From positions 1 through 64,000 of the forward strand of contig JAPPII010000026.1 in NCBI GenBank assembly GCA_028820845.1: a DNA stretch of 64,000 nucleotides, in the 5' to 3' direction. This DNA is from Candidatus Poribacteria bacterium. Lineage in GTDB: Bacteria > Poribacteria > WGA-4E > WGA-3G. The notes beneath the pieces are model-generated. The model was not told the origin of the DNA, did no database searches, and saw nothing but the letters and a program-made list of their open reading frames with translations. This document shows positions 33,811 to 42,923 of this stretch, one piece after another (within the stretch, counting starts at the first letter, position 1; the number at the start of each line of letters is the position of its first letter). The translations under genes were made by a program, and so were the position numbers.

Positions 33811-35340
33811 CTAAATGCGAAAAGCATAAAGTCTCGCCCGATTCAGCACAAATCGGAGGCGCAACGGTTGTTCTGCATCTGCTAACGTCGCCGACTTCCA
33901 TTGCACCGAATGTCGGACATCGTCCGTTGTCGATGGAACGCAATCATCAACCGAAAATCCAGGTTGAACCTTTCCATCGGCTGTCAGCACTTCAACATTA
34001 ACCTGACCACCACTCGCATCGATGTTAATCTCAAGCCCTCCGTTCGGAATCTGCAACGGCACGGTTTCAACAATACCACCCTCCGCATCGGCATCAAGCG
34101 AAACAAAACCGTCTAACCGCCACTTCGCAAGCCCGATTTCCTTATGTCTGTCCTTCATCTGGGCACCGTGCGTGTGAACCGTTCCTGTATAATACCAGTG
34201 AATTTCATCGTCGGTGATGATTGGTTCAATAGCCGTTCCCATAATCATACCGCAATCAAATGTGCCGCGCTCACCGCGTGGAATAAGTGGAGTCCGGTCC
34301 GAATCAGTGTAATCCCAGTTAAATCCGTCTCGGCTACAAACGAGTTGCGCGTCAATCGGTCCGTCAACAGGGATTTCATGCTCCGCTGCACCCGGTCCTG
34401 TCACATACAACACCCCAGCGAGACCGATGTAAATGTTATGATAAAGAAAGCCAGACATATTGTGGATTTCGGCACGATCCGCGCCGTACCGCTGCACGCC
34501 AACTTCGTCATCCGCATCAGTAGCACCGAACATCGGCACAAGCGGCTTCCACGGTCCCTCTAAGCGCGGGCTTTCGGTATATGCGATCATGCGTCGGGCA
34601 TCTTTATCGTTCGCACGGATTAGCGCATACGCTCGGAACATCTCTATTTTTTTATCCCAAATAACATTGAACGCGCCTTCATTATCCCGATCTGCGACCG
34701 GTTCCAAATAATCTGAGTCGTCCCATCGGATACCATCCGGGGACGTGAGCAGGAAGACGTTGCGATACCGTCTGCAGAAACCGATCATCTTATACCGTCT
34801 CTGCGAATCCGGTTCATCATCATCACGGAAGACACACGCCCCGTGGAGGTCCCACACGATATTATTGTTCGGGTTGCCGTTGAATTCAAAGAGTCCGAGA
34901 TTCGGTTTCGTCCATGTCAATCCGTCGTCACTCTCAGCATAGCACGTGAGATCACCGCGGTCATTTTCGACAAACTTCCGTCCATAAGCGTCGTGTGTTT
35001 GTCCTCTGTATGTTGACGGATTACGGTCGGGACGTGGAACGTAAAGTCCGGGAATCTCATTCGCTTCAAACCGCCAATGCGGTCCCATACGACACATGTA
35101 CCACATGCGATATTTTCCATACGCAGCGTCGTACAGCGTGGTGCCGTAGAGGTGGACACGTCTTGACTGGTCAGGTCCCCCGTGTTCCCATGGGTTTTCA
35201 GGATCGGGTTTAAGGACGGAGACATCGTGCTTTACGCATGGATGCAGCGTGCGTTTTACGCCGCGTTTAGAAGCAATCAGGGCATCGTCGATAAACAGTT
35301 CTGTGCCGACGTTAAGTGTCTGAACGGTATTTGAATTCAC
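33811..35340 (-). CDS. Glycoside-hydrolase-like five-bladed propeller protein
   Basis: A 509-residue protein without a signal peptide. It opens with LNVGTELFIDDALIASKRGV, a start typical of planctomycete and poribacterial 'GH32-like' proteins. Propeller-blade strands follow with W-x-Y and D-x-D-G-x-x-W patterns (YRMWYMCRMGPHW, YAESDDGLTWTKPNLGLFEF, LTSPDGIRWDDSDYLEP, IGLAKWRLDGFVSLDADAEG). The C-terminal ~90 residues form an extra beta-sandwich. This fold is shared by GH32/43/62/68 enzymes, so carbohydrate cleavage is likely but the acidic catalytic residues cannot be assigned by eye. The substrate is unknown. Confidence 0.7.
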   Translation of the reverse strand: MNSNTVQTLNVGTELFIDDALIASKRGVKRTLHPCVKHDVSVLKPDPENPWEHGGPDQSRRVHLYGTTLYDAAYGKYRMWYMCRMGPHWRFEANEIPGLYVPRPDRNPSTYRGQTHDAYGRKFVENDRGDLTCYAESDDGLTWTKPNLGLFEFNGNPNNNIVWDLHGACVFRDDDEPDSQRRYKMIGFCRRYRNVFLLTSPDGIRWDDSDYLEPVADRDNEGAFNVIWDKKIEMFRAYALIRANDKDARRMIAYTESPRLEGPWKPLVPMFGATDADDEVGVQRYGADRAEIHNMSGFLYHNIYIGLAGVLYVTGPGAAEHEIPVDGPIDAQLVCSRDGFNWDYTDSDRTPLIPRGERGTFDCGMIMGTAIEPIITDDEIHWYYTGTVHTHGAQMKDRHKEIGLAKWRLDGFVSLDADAEGGIVETVPLQIPNGGLEINIDASGGQVNVEVLTADGKVQPGFSVDDCVPSTTDDVRHSVQWKSATLADAEQPLRLRFVLNRARLYAFRI

Positions 35341-35515
35341 GTTATTTTCCTCAATAGTGGTGCGGTTTTTGCTATAGGAAAACTCAGAAAAATGCTATAC
35401 TTTAACGGAAACGGTGGAAAAAATAAAATCTGTCTTTGTAAACCGTTATGATATAGTAGAAGGGTGTTTCGCGCAAGAGAAATCGCATAACCCATTTTAG
35501 TATGAGGACCTTTGA

Positions 35516-36409
35516 ATGCTCAATCCCGACAGGTGTCCTATCATCATACTGGGTGTAGAACGCAGTGGGACTTCTGTCGTTGCTGAGATGTTGCACAAAT
35601 GGGGCGCGTATGCGGGACCTCCCGAAAAGTTGCATAGTGCTGATATGCACGCCCCCAGAGGGTATTGGGAGTACGAACCTTTGTGGGATTTACTCGCCGA
35701 GTTAGGGGATTTTGATACTGGCGCGACTTGGTGGGATCCTGATTTCCAACACCGAATGAGGAAAAAAGCTGCTATCCCTGTGTATAGGAAGAAAGCCACT
35801 GAACTAATGGCTGAAATGCACAACGGAGGTCCTTGGTTCTGGAAAGACCCTGCACTCAGCCATTTTTTGCCGTTTTGGAAACAGATATGGGACGACGCGA
35901 TTTACATAATCACAGTTCGCAATCCACTTGACACAGCAGTCTCATGGCAGAAGTTCATTATGCCACCGAATGTGAAAGGCAATATCTCTTTCGTTGCAAT
36001 GAATTTACTACGTTGGCAGCATATAATGACGCTAATCCTCCAACACACGGAAGACGCACAACACCGCCTCTTTCTGGGTTACGAAGATATTGTCCGTTAT
36101 CCATACAGTCAGACTGAAAGACTGGCTGCTTTCTTGAACGCAAAGTTTGGAAATCGAGTCTCACTGGTTCAAGCGATGGTTGATGCGGTTGATCCTCACC
36201 TATGGCGAAATGATTGTGGTGTTTCGTTTGAACAGGCGACTGAAGCAACAGACGAACAGAAAGCACTCTATACTTTTGTCAGACAGAAAATTGACAATCC
36301 ACTTAAACCTTTTGACGTCGCAAAATATCCACTACCACCCGGCTATCTTGAGTTTCTAAACATTCAAGAGGCATTGCTGAAAGTTTATCGCGAGCTTGAA
36401 CACCAATGA
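35516..36409 (+). CDS. Sulfotransferase-family protein
   Basis: A 297-residue protein with GAGGACC shortly before the ATG. Residues 9-18 (ILGVERSGTS) form the 5'-phosphosulfate-binding loop for PAPS, and YIITVRNPLDTAVSWQKF is the 3'-phosphate-binding block. A later block RLFLGYEDIVRYPYSQTERL is also usual. It should transfer sulfate from PAPS to a hydroxyl, for example of a glycan. It overlaps the next GNAT gene by four bases (ATGA), so they are translationally coupled. Confidence 0.85.
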   Translation: MLNPDRCPIIILGVERSGTSVVAEMLHKWGAYAGPPEKLHSADMHAPRGYWEYEPLWDLLAELGDFDTGATWWDPDFQHRMRKKAAIPVYRKKATELMAEMHNGGPWFWKDPALSHFLPFWKQIWDDAIYIITVRNPLDTAVSWQKFIMPPNVKGNISFVAMNLLRWQHIMTLILQHTEDAQHRLFLGYEDIVRYPYSQTERLAAFLNAKFGNRVSLVQAMVDAVDPHLWRNDCGVSFEQATEATDEQKALYTFVRQKIDNPLKPFDVAKYPLPPGYLEFLNIQEALLKVYRELEHQ

Positions 36410-36891
36410 ACACCCACAGCACAACTCCAGCATGGAGGAGACTGGAGCCTCAACTTGATGCAGTCTTGGCTCGATTTGATATTCCTGCGTCTTTTTGGAT
36501 TCAAGCGTGGTCACCGAACTACTTTGACGCTATGTGTGCCCTTTCGAGTGGCGAGGGGTGGACGACTCCTGAACAGAGACCTAAGGAGACGTTGGTCGCT
36601 TGGGAGAATTCGTGGCCCACTCTTGTTGCTGTGGATACTGGTGGGAAGTTGGTGGGTTTTCTACGGGCAATCACGGACACACAGATCACGACCTACCTGT
36701 GCGAGGTTCTGGTCGCTCGCGAATTCCGGCGGCTTGGGTTGGGCAGACTACTTATTGATGTCTGTCAGGGGCTTGTGCCAACGACGAGACTTGACCTGCT
36801 GTCAACGGACGAGTCGGATGACTTCTATCGAGTTATTGATTGTGTCGATTTTCAAGGTTTTAGACGACGGTCTAAAGTGACAGGTCGTTAA
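36406..36891 (+). CDS. GNAT-family N-acetyltransferase
   Basis: A 161-residue single GNAT domain. Motif A is CEVLVAREFRRLGLGRLLID (about residues 99-118). The final strand region DDFYRVIDCVDFQGFRRR is shorter than usual but complete. It starts inside the stop codon of the sulfotransferase gene, which suggests modification of the same substrate class, though no substrate can be named. Confidence 0.8.
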   Translation: MNTHSTTPAWRRLEPQLDAVLARFDIPASFWIQAWSPNYFDAMCALSSGEGWTTPEQRPKETLVAWENSWPTLVAVDTGGKLVGFLRAITDTQITTYLCEVLVAREFRRLGLGRLLIDVCQGLVPTTRLDLLSTDESDDFYRVIDCVDFQGFRRRSKVTGR

Positions 36892-36948
36892 GTCATAGTA
36901 TTCACGTCCTATAGCACAACGGTTTTTGTCAGAGTGTGAGGTTAGGTT

Positions 36949-37359
36949 TTGTACATTGATACAGTCCCAGCACAAAATCATATACCTGATCATTATAGCG
37001 ATTATCTTCAGGGTTATCGTGCGGTTCGTTTGCTGAAAGAAAACGGAACAATCCTTGGTGAATGCGTTTGGCGTGTGGGATCAGGACATAATATCGAGAT
37101 TACGGAATTCGGTATCTTTGAAGAAGAGAATAGACGAAAGGGTTGGGGGACTCGGTTATTAGAGGCTGCATTTGAAGATATGCGCCAGTACTTTGCGAAA
37201 ATTGACCGTCCTTTGTGGAAGGTATATTTGTTTTGTGAGGAAAACAACGAGGAAGGTCGCGGTTTCTATGAATCGCGAGGGTTTCGATTAGATGTTGTTT
37301 TGAATGATTTTTGGGCAGATGGCAATGCGGTCATGTATAGTCAAATTCTAAAATTTTAA
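36949..37359 (+). CDS. GNAT-family N-acetyltransferase
   Basis: A 136-residue protein with a TTG start and GTGAGGTTAGG just upstream. Motif A FGIFEEENRRKGWGTRLLEA and motif B CEENNEEGRGFYESRGFRLD are clear; the N-terminal strands (RAVRLLKENGTILGECVWRV) are short. It is a minimal GNAT. It lies 57 bases after the previous GNAT and 19 bases before a NUDIX gene, so the three may form one transcript. Confidence 0.8.
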   Translation: MYIDTVPAQNHIPDHYSDYLQGYRAVRLLKENGTILGECVWRVGSGHNIEITEFGIFEEENRRKGWGTRLLEAAFEDMRQYFAKIDRPLWKVYLFCEENNEEGRGFYESRGFRLDVVLNDFWADGNAVMYSQILKF

Positions 37360-37378
37360 CCCGATCAAGGAGTTGTGA

Positions 37379-37804
37379 ATGTCACGTGCGCAGTGCCTTG
37401 TTCATAAACAGAAAAGAATTCTAATGGTCAAACACCGTCATAAAGGGGAAGAGTGGTGGTGTCTCCCCGGTGGAGGTATTGAAGAGGATGAAACGCCGGA
37501 ACAAGCTGCGCTGAGGGAACTTCGGGAAGAGTGCCGTGTCGAAGGCACTATAATCCGCCCAATATCTGTTATTACTTTTGCACCTGGTGATCAATATTAT
37601 ACCTACTTGATAGAAATAGGTGCGCAAGCAGTATCTTTGGGAAATGACCCTGAACTAAAAGATGACCAGATTCTTGTGGACGTTGCGTGGATGTCTCTGA
37701 ACGAACTCACAGAACGAGATAGAGTGTTTCTATGGACTGCTGGCTTGCTGACGATCCCTGAATTTTCTGAGGAAATCTGGCACTTGTCTAACGCGCCGCC
37801 GTAA
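37379..37804 (+). CDS. NUDIX hydrolase
   Basis: A 141-residue protein with AAGGAG before the ATG. The Nudix box runs from G32 to V54 (G-x5-E38, then R46-E47-L48-R49-E50-E51), with the usual Gly before the last residue replaced by Arg (CRV instead of xGU). The acidic metal ligands are intact. Nudix enzymes hydrolyse nucleoside diphosphates linked to another group; the opening RILMVKHRHKGEEWWCLP is typical of housecleaning types. The exact substrate is unknown. Confidence 0.9.
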   Translation: MSRAQCLVHKQKRILMVKHRHKGEEWWCLPGGGIEEDETPEQAALRELREECRVEGTIIRPISVITFAPGDQYYTYLIEIGAQAVSLGNDPELKDDQILVDVAWMSLNELTERDRVFLWTAGLLTIPEFSEEIWHLSNAPP

Positions 37805-37891
37805 TCAGTCAATTTCCTGTGTCTATACTTTCAGGATTCTAAAGCTCAACCACCTGAAAATTGTGCTAATTATATGCCAAGGAGGGACTTT

Positions 37892-38815
37892 ATGGAGCGA
37901 GCTATTCGTGTGATGGAACGTCTGAAAGGTCCTATCGTGCCGGTGAACGCCTGCTTTGGCGATGATGATTCATTAGATGTCAGCGCAATGCGGAAGTATG
38001 TCAATTGGTTGTGTGAGCAGAACATTCCGGTGATCCTCCTCACCTACGGCAGTAGCGAATTTTGTAGCCTAACAGACGAGGAAATCTGGCTATTGACTTC
38101 TGAACTTACGGAAGAAATATCGGGCCGCTCGCTGTTTATTGCTTCGACAGGTTGGTGGCACCCCGGGCAATGCCGAGAGTTTTTGAAACACTGCGATAGC
38201 GACGGTGTGGATGCTGTCAAGATCCAGATTCATCCCGGTTTAGGTGTCAAGCGCGATGTCATTGTCGGCTATTTTGATAGTGTTCAGGACACCGCACCGA
38301 TCCCTTTATTGGTTTGGGGCGCGTGGCAAGATCCTTATCCTGTAGACATCGTTGCGGAATTAGCAAAACGTCCGCAAGTAGCCGGTATCAAAAACGACGG
38401 GCCTCCGTTCTACGCTTACTACGACATCATTCGCGCCACTGCTGACGAAAACTTTGCAGTCATCAGTGGTGGGCAGATGCGTAATTTCATGTTCGGGTAC
38501 CCGATCGGTTCAACAGCATATCTGTGCACCATCGCTCCGTTCCGACCCGACATTGCATTGGAATTTTACAATGCTCTGACCATAGGACGTAGTGATGATG
38601 CACAGGAGATTGTATTTCGTTATGAAGAACCTTGGCTCAAGGTAGCAACAAGATTGGAATGGTTGCCAAGCATCAAATCAGCACTGCATCTTCACGGACT
38701 CTATCCAAACCACCGCCTCCGAACCCCTGCTATTTCACATACCGACGAAAAACATCAGGAAGTGCGAAGGGTGTTAGATCGAATCTTTGGGAACATCAAG
38801 CCTGTTGAACTCTAA
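37892..38815 (+). CDS. Dihydrodipicolinate synthase / N-acetylneuraminate lyase-family aldolase-like protein
   Basis: The start is the ATG at 37892 after AAGGAGGGACTTT, giving 307 residues. The opening KGPIVPVNACFGDDDSLDV and the barrel strands fit the DapA/NanA family, and K167 in VAGIKNDG is the expected Schiff-base lysine. Two family motifs are altered: the GTTGE loop reads TYGSSEFCSL, and the YNxP segment that holds the catalytic Tyr reads LLVWGAWQDP (about 139-148). This suggests a changed proton relay and a non-lysine-biosynthesis substrate, such as a keto sugar acid. Confidence 0.8.
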   Translation: MERAIRVMERLKGPIVPVNACFGDDDSLDVSAMRKYVNWLCEQNIPVILLTYGSSEFCSLTDEEIWLLTSELTEEISGRSLFIASTGWWHPGQCREFLKHCDSDGVDAVKIQIHPGLGVKRDVIVGYFDSVQDTAPIPLLVWGAWQDPYPVDIVAELAKRPQVAGIKNDGPPFYAYYDIIRATADENFAVISGGQMRNFMFGYPIGSTAYLCTIAPFRPDIALEFYNALTIGRSDDAQEIVFRYEEPWLKVATRLEWLPSIKSALHLHGLYPNHRLRTPAISHTDEKHQEVRRVLDRIFGNIKPVEL

Positions 38816-38910
38816 TTGATGGACGGAAATGGTTAAACTTCGTAAGGTTCGCCTTCATTCAAACGCGAGCTCAACTGTCATTCTCGCTTATTCGATGTAA
38901 AGGTGTTCTA

Positions 38911-39795
38911 ATGCATCAAATAACTAAGATTACAGCAGACAACGTGTGCGATTTTCTTAAAAGATTCGCTCCAAATATATCTATTGAAGATCTAAAACCT
39001 ATATCCAACCGCCACCGTGGTGGCGATAGTTTTACCTTCTACTACCGCGACGATGCTATCCTCAAGATTGCGCGCAACGCCTACCGAGCCAGACTTCTAA
39101 AAGAAGTTAAACTCACAAAATACCTGCACGCATTATCAATGCCTTTCACTGTAGCGAAACCGATCATGGTACACGACGAGGGATTCTATGCGATGTTTTC
39201 AAGAATCAACGGTTCTTCACTACCCATAGAAGCACTTAAGACATTTACCGCCAGAGAATTAGAAGCCTTTGGCAAATCTCTCGGCACCGCTCTCACCTTT
39301 CTGCACAGGCACAGATTCTCAGATGCGGTTTTAGACCATATCCCACATGCTACCGATCCTTTCGCAGTGGCAATTCGTGACACAAGGCAAAAACTCGCGT
39401 TTATTGCAGAAAATACCACGGAAATCTATACAAGCCGATGGCGTGAAAAGCTGGAAAACCTACAAGAGCATCTAAACCAGAGATGGACTGTCGTTCACAC
39501 AGATCTCCAAATAAACCATCTGTTTTTTGTACAGGAAAATCTTGAACACCCCGCCATTATTGATTGGGCTGATGCCTTGCTGCACGATCCAGCGATAGAT
39601 CTATCTGAGTTCGCTATAGAGATGTACTCAGATTTACCGCCTGATGGCATTGTTGCCAAAAAGGTTATTGATGTGGTTCTGAAGTACTATCAGACAGACG
39701 ACCCTGCGATTACAGAGAAGATTGAGTTTGGAGTTCTCGTTTTTCAAATTGGGCGCGCCTACCAATGGGTAAAGAACTCGGTAGATCAATCCTAA
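38911..39795 (+). CDS. Aminoglycoside phosphotransferase-family (APH) kinase-like protein
   Basis: A 294-residue protein with the APH/choline-kinase fold. The N-lobe has DSFTFYYRDDAILKIARNA (ATP-binding Lys). The catalytic loop VVHTDLQINHLFF replaces the usual HGDxxxxN with HTDLQINH, so the catalytic Asp is present but the final Asn is shifted. The metal-binding strand is AIIDWADALLHDPAIDL. It phosphorylates a hydroxyl of an antibiotic, choline-like molecule or other small metabolite. Context gives no further clue. Confidence 0.8.
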   Translation: MHQITKITADNVCDFLKRFAPNISIEDLKPISNRHRGGDSFTFYYRDDAILKIARNAYRARLLKEVKLTKYLHALSMPFTVAKPIMVHDEGFYAMFSRINGSSLPIEALKTFTARELEAFGKSLGTALTFLHRHRFSDAVLDHIPHATDPFAVAIRDTRQKLAFIAENTTEIYTSRWREKLENLQEHLNQRWTVVHTDLQINHLFFVQENLEHPAIIDWADALLHDPAIDLSEFAIEMYSDLPPDGIVAKKVIDVVLKYYQTDDPAITEKIEFGVLVFQIGRAYQWVKNSVDQS

Positions 39796-40022
39796 TTTAC
39801 CTGATTCGCCTAAACATCATAGGTCTGATCGCTCCAATCTATTTGTGGATATTGAGGCAAGTAAACTTCCTGATCGCAAATTTCTCCATTGCGATTTCTC
39901 CAATGGTGGTGTATATTATATTAAACTTGGATATTTCAGAATCGTACCCTTAAGTCCTAAGTTGCCATATATGTAACAGAATTGCTAAGTTTATAATCCT
40001 GTCCATGTAGCAAGGAGATTCT

Positions 40023-41189
40023 ATGAACATTAAAGAAATTCGCGCCGTAGAAATTGAACTGAACCCAAAACCGACAACAACGCCGCGCACACTCAGTCGC
40101 GCCAGACAATTTCCAATGAATCGTCCGGTAACCCGTTATGCCGCAGCCGACAGAAGAGGCGAACATGTCTCCGGTTCGGGATGGAGCCGACCTGCCTGCA
40201 TTGTAACAGCAGAAGACGGCACGTGGGGTTTCGGTCTCTCGCTTTATGGCGGTCCTGTAACCCGAATCATTAACGATCATTTTGCTCCGCGGCTCGTTGG
40301 TGAAAATTGCATGGCGACTGAAAAATTGTGGGACTTGATGGTGCGATCTTGCGCTGCCTTCGGTGCCACCGGCTTGACGAGTTACGCCATCAGTGCTGTT
40401 GATTGTGCCCTCTGGGACCTCAAAGGCAAAATCCTAAAGAGACCGGTTTATGAGCTGCTCGGCGGCCCCCAAAAGGAAAAGATTTTCTGCTACGCCTCCG
40501 GTTTCGATCAGGAATGGTATATGGAGCTCGGCTTCAAAGCGACAAAACTCTTCACACCGTGGGGGCCGATACACGGATTAGAAGGCTTGCGGAAACTCGA
40601 AGAATTGGTCGCAACCACACGGGAAGCAATTGGCGATAAGGTTGATTTAATGTTGGATTCTTGGACAGGGTTTGATTTGGAACATACCGTGCGCGTCTGT
40701 GAGACTCTGAAGCCTTACGGTCTGAAGTGGATGGAGGATTACATTCCACCTGATGATTTTGTCGGTTATGAAACAGTCCGTCAACGACTTCCGTGGCAGA
40801 CGCTCGCGACGGGAGAACACTGGTATCTACCAACCGTTTTTGCGGCAGCAGCAGGGAGACGACTCGTTGACATCTTTCAACCCGATGTTTTGTGGTGTGG
40901 TGGGATTACTGCTGCAGCGAAAATCTGTCACATCGCAGAGGCGAATGGGATTAACGTAATTACACACGCTGGAATGAATTATCCTTACGGTCAGCATCTC
41001 GCACTTGCGATGCCTGCGATCACGTGGGGTGAACGTTCTGAAGGCGTTTCGGCTCCGGGGGTTCCTCTCGAAGAGATGGTTAAATTGCCCGGAACTTCTG
41101 TCATCAAAGACGGTTATGTCGCTCCGTCGGATGCCCCCGGTTTCGGTCTCGAAATTGACGAAACATGGATAGAAAATGTGATGGTATGA
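40023..41189 (+). CDS. Enolase-superfamily dehydratase, L-rhamnonate dehydratase-like
   Basis: A 388-residue protein with AAGGAGATTCT before the ATG. The N-terminal cap (HVSGSGWSRPACIVTAEDG) and barrel residues fit the rhamnonate dehydratase branch of the mandelate racemase group: metal ligands D212 (LMLDSWTG), E238 (KWMEDYI) and E265 (ATGEHWY), and a candidate base H315 in VITHAGMN. These are intact. The reaction would be removal of water from a sugar acid to give a 2-keto-3-deoxy acid. It leads a three-gene operon with a methyltransferase (4-base overlap) and an adenosine deaminase-like protein. Confidence 0.85.
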   Translation: MNIKEIRAVEIELNPKPTTTPRTLSRARQFPMNRPVTRYAAADRRGEHVSGSGWSRPACIVTAEDGTWGFGLSLYGGPVTRIINDHFAPRLVGENCMATEKLWDLMVRSCAAFGATGLTSYAISAVDCALWDLKGKILKRPVYELLGGPQKEKIFCYASGFDQEWYMELGFKATKLFTPWGPIHGLEGLRKLEELVATTREAIGDKVDLMLDSWTGFDLEHTVRVCETLKPYGLKWMEDYIPPDDFVGYETVRQRLPWQTLATGEHWYLPTVFAAAAGRRLVDIFQPDVLWCGGITAAAKICHIAEANGINVITHAGMNYPYGQHLALAMPAITWGERSEGVSAPGVPLEEMVKLPGTSVIKDGYVAPSDAPGFGLEIDETWIENVMV

Positions 41190-41959
41190 ATGACGAAATT
41201 ACGATTGCCAATCGAGCGCGTTGGGAAGCTGAAGTCCGAAAAAAGGGAGGCTTTACTGTTCCCTGGCTCGATCTGGATAGAGACGATATTCTAAAATATG
41301 CTGAGGGTCGGCTTGACCCGATTTCTTATGAACTCTACCAAATCTACCCGGCGTATCTACTCAAGGATGTTGCCGACAAAGACGTGTTGTGTCTCGCGGC
41401 GGGTGGTGGGCAGCAGTCGGCGGTATTCGGTCTGCTCGATGCCAATGTAACTGTGATTGACTTTACACAAGGGCAGCTTGATGGAGATATTACCGCTGCG
41501 AAGCATTACGGCTATCCGGTAAAAACGCTTCGCCTCAACATGCGGGACCTGTCTGCAATTGAGGACGCATCGTTTGATTTCGTCTATCAGGGTCCTTCTA
41601 TGAGTTGGGTGCCGTCGGTTCATGAAATCTATACAGGCGTATCAAGAATCATCCGTCCAGGGGGTTGGTATCGCGTAGATTTTGGCAACCCTGCCAATCA
41701 TTCCTTGGAATGGGATGGTGAATACTATCGTGTCACGGAGCCGTATTCTGAACGGATTTATAGGTATTCAGACGGCGCATTCGATTTCCGGCACTACCTG
41801 AGTGATATATTCAACGGACTCTTGGAGAACGGATTTCGGATTGAGCATGTTGAGGAACGTCCTTGGACCCAACCAGATATTGAAGCGACACCGGGGAGTT
41901 GGACGCATCAAATGGCTTACAACGTGAGCTTTGCCGTTATCGCGAAGAAAGAGATTTGA
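41186..41959 (+). CDS. Class I SAM-dependent methyltransferase
   Basis: The start is the ATG at 41186 in the ATGA overlap with the preceding dehydratase stop, giving 257 residues; an ATG at 41165 would overlap more. Motif I DVLCLAAGGGQQSAVFGLL (about residue 66), the acidic strand VTVIDFTQGQLD and motif IV SFDFVYQGPSMSWVPSV are clear. Similar proteins are often annotated as general methyltransferases. Its coupling to a sugar-acid dehydratase is unusual. Confidence 0.85.
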   Translation: MNDEITIANRARWEAEVRKKGGFTVPWLDLDRDDILKYAEGRLDPISYELYQIYPAYLLKDVADKDVLCLAAGGGQQSAVFGLLDANVTVIDFTQGQLDGDITAAKHYGYPVKTLRLNMRDLSAIEDASFDFVYQGPSMSWVPSVHEIYTGVSRIIRPGGWYRVDFGNPANHSLEWDGEYYRVTEPYSERIYRYSDGAFDFRHYLSDIFNGLLENGFRIEHVEERPWTQPDIEATPGSWTHQMAYNVSFAVIAKKEI

Positions 41960-41964
41960 GTCTT

Positions 41965-42912
41965 ATGTCTATAAACTTCATTGAAGCACTCTCTACAGAT
42001 AACTTGACCGCTATAAAGGCAGCCCCTAAAACTGACCTTCACTCTCACGCTTTCTTAAGTACACGATTAGAAAATCTGGAACATTGGTTAGGGCATTCCT
42101 TAGAACATCCCCCTCCTAAGATGAAAGGACTGGAGGGGATGATGGCATACGTAAACGCAGTTTTAAGCGATCACATAATAACTCCCAAAAGTTTTAAGTT
42201 TGTCGCATCGTCAGGGATAAAGGACGCAATACAAGATGGCGTTGTTGTGCTTGAGATGAGTTTCGACATTCGGTTGGCTGAATACTATCCCGATGAGTTA
42301 GTTGGGGTGCGGCCCTTTCTTGAGGCATTGGTTGAGCAATATCGGATACAAGTTGATCTACGTCCGGAACTCGGTTTTCCTCGGACACACGCTGATGATC
42401 CAAAATTGATGGCATTGGCGCATGAAGCCGTCGAATTGGGGTTGTTTCGATCCATTGATCTGTATAGTTATGAAGAAGCATGTACGCCTGAAGCCGTCCA
42501 GTCTTTATATGCCAAGGCACGTGCTGCCGGAATGAAACTGAAAGCACACGTCGGTGAGTTCGGGGATGCGGAAGAGGTACGACGAACCGTCGAAGTCCTC
42601 GACTTAGACGAGGTCCAACACGGTATTGCTGCCGCTGAATCGATTGAAGTGATGCGGTGGCTTTCGCAGAATCAGATTCAGTTAAATGTCTGTCCAACGA
42701 GCAACGTGATGTTAGATGGCGTGTCAGATCTCGCCTCACACCCCATTCGCATTTTATTTGATAACGGCGTGCCAGTGACGATCAACACAGACGACCTGAT
42801 GATATTCGGGCAGAGCGTCTCCGAAGAGTATCAGAACCTCTACCGCGCAGGCGTTTTCAGTGCGGAAGAGTTAGATAGCATTCGGCATGCATCCCTTGAA
42901 AGTCTTGATTGA
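41965..42912 (+). CDS. Adenosine deaminase-family amidohydrolase
   Basis: The start is the ATG at 41965, five bases after the methyltransferase stop, giving 315 residues; an earlier in-frame ATG lies inside the methyltransferase gene. All catalytic residues of the family are present: H26/H28 in TDLHSHAF, H195 and E198 in KAHVGEFG, H219 in VQHGIAA, and D276/D277 in INTDDLM. They bind one zinc and activate water. The local sequences differ from true adenosine deaminase (HxHLxG and HAGE are altered), so the substrate may be another aminated purine or a different amine. Confidence 0.8.
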   Translation: MSINFIEALSTDNLTAIKAAPKTDLHSHAFLSTRLENLEHWLGHSLEHPPPKMKGLEGMMAYVNAVLSDHIITPKSFKFVASSGIKDAIQDGVVVLEMSFDIRLAEYYPDELVGVRPFLEALVEQYRIQVDLRPELGFPRTHADDPKLMALAHEAVELGLFRSIDLYSYEEACTPEAVQSLYAKARAAGMKLKAHVGEFGDAEEVRRTVEVLDLDEVQHGIAAAESIEVMRWLSQNQIQLNVCPTSNVMLDGVSDLASHPIRILFDNGVPVTINTDDLMIFGQSVSEEYQNLYRAGVFSAEELDSIRHASLESLD

Positions 42913-42923
42913 TGCCAAAATGG

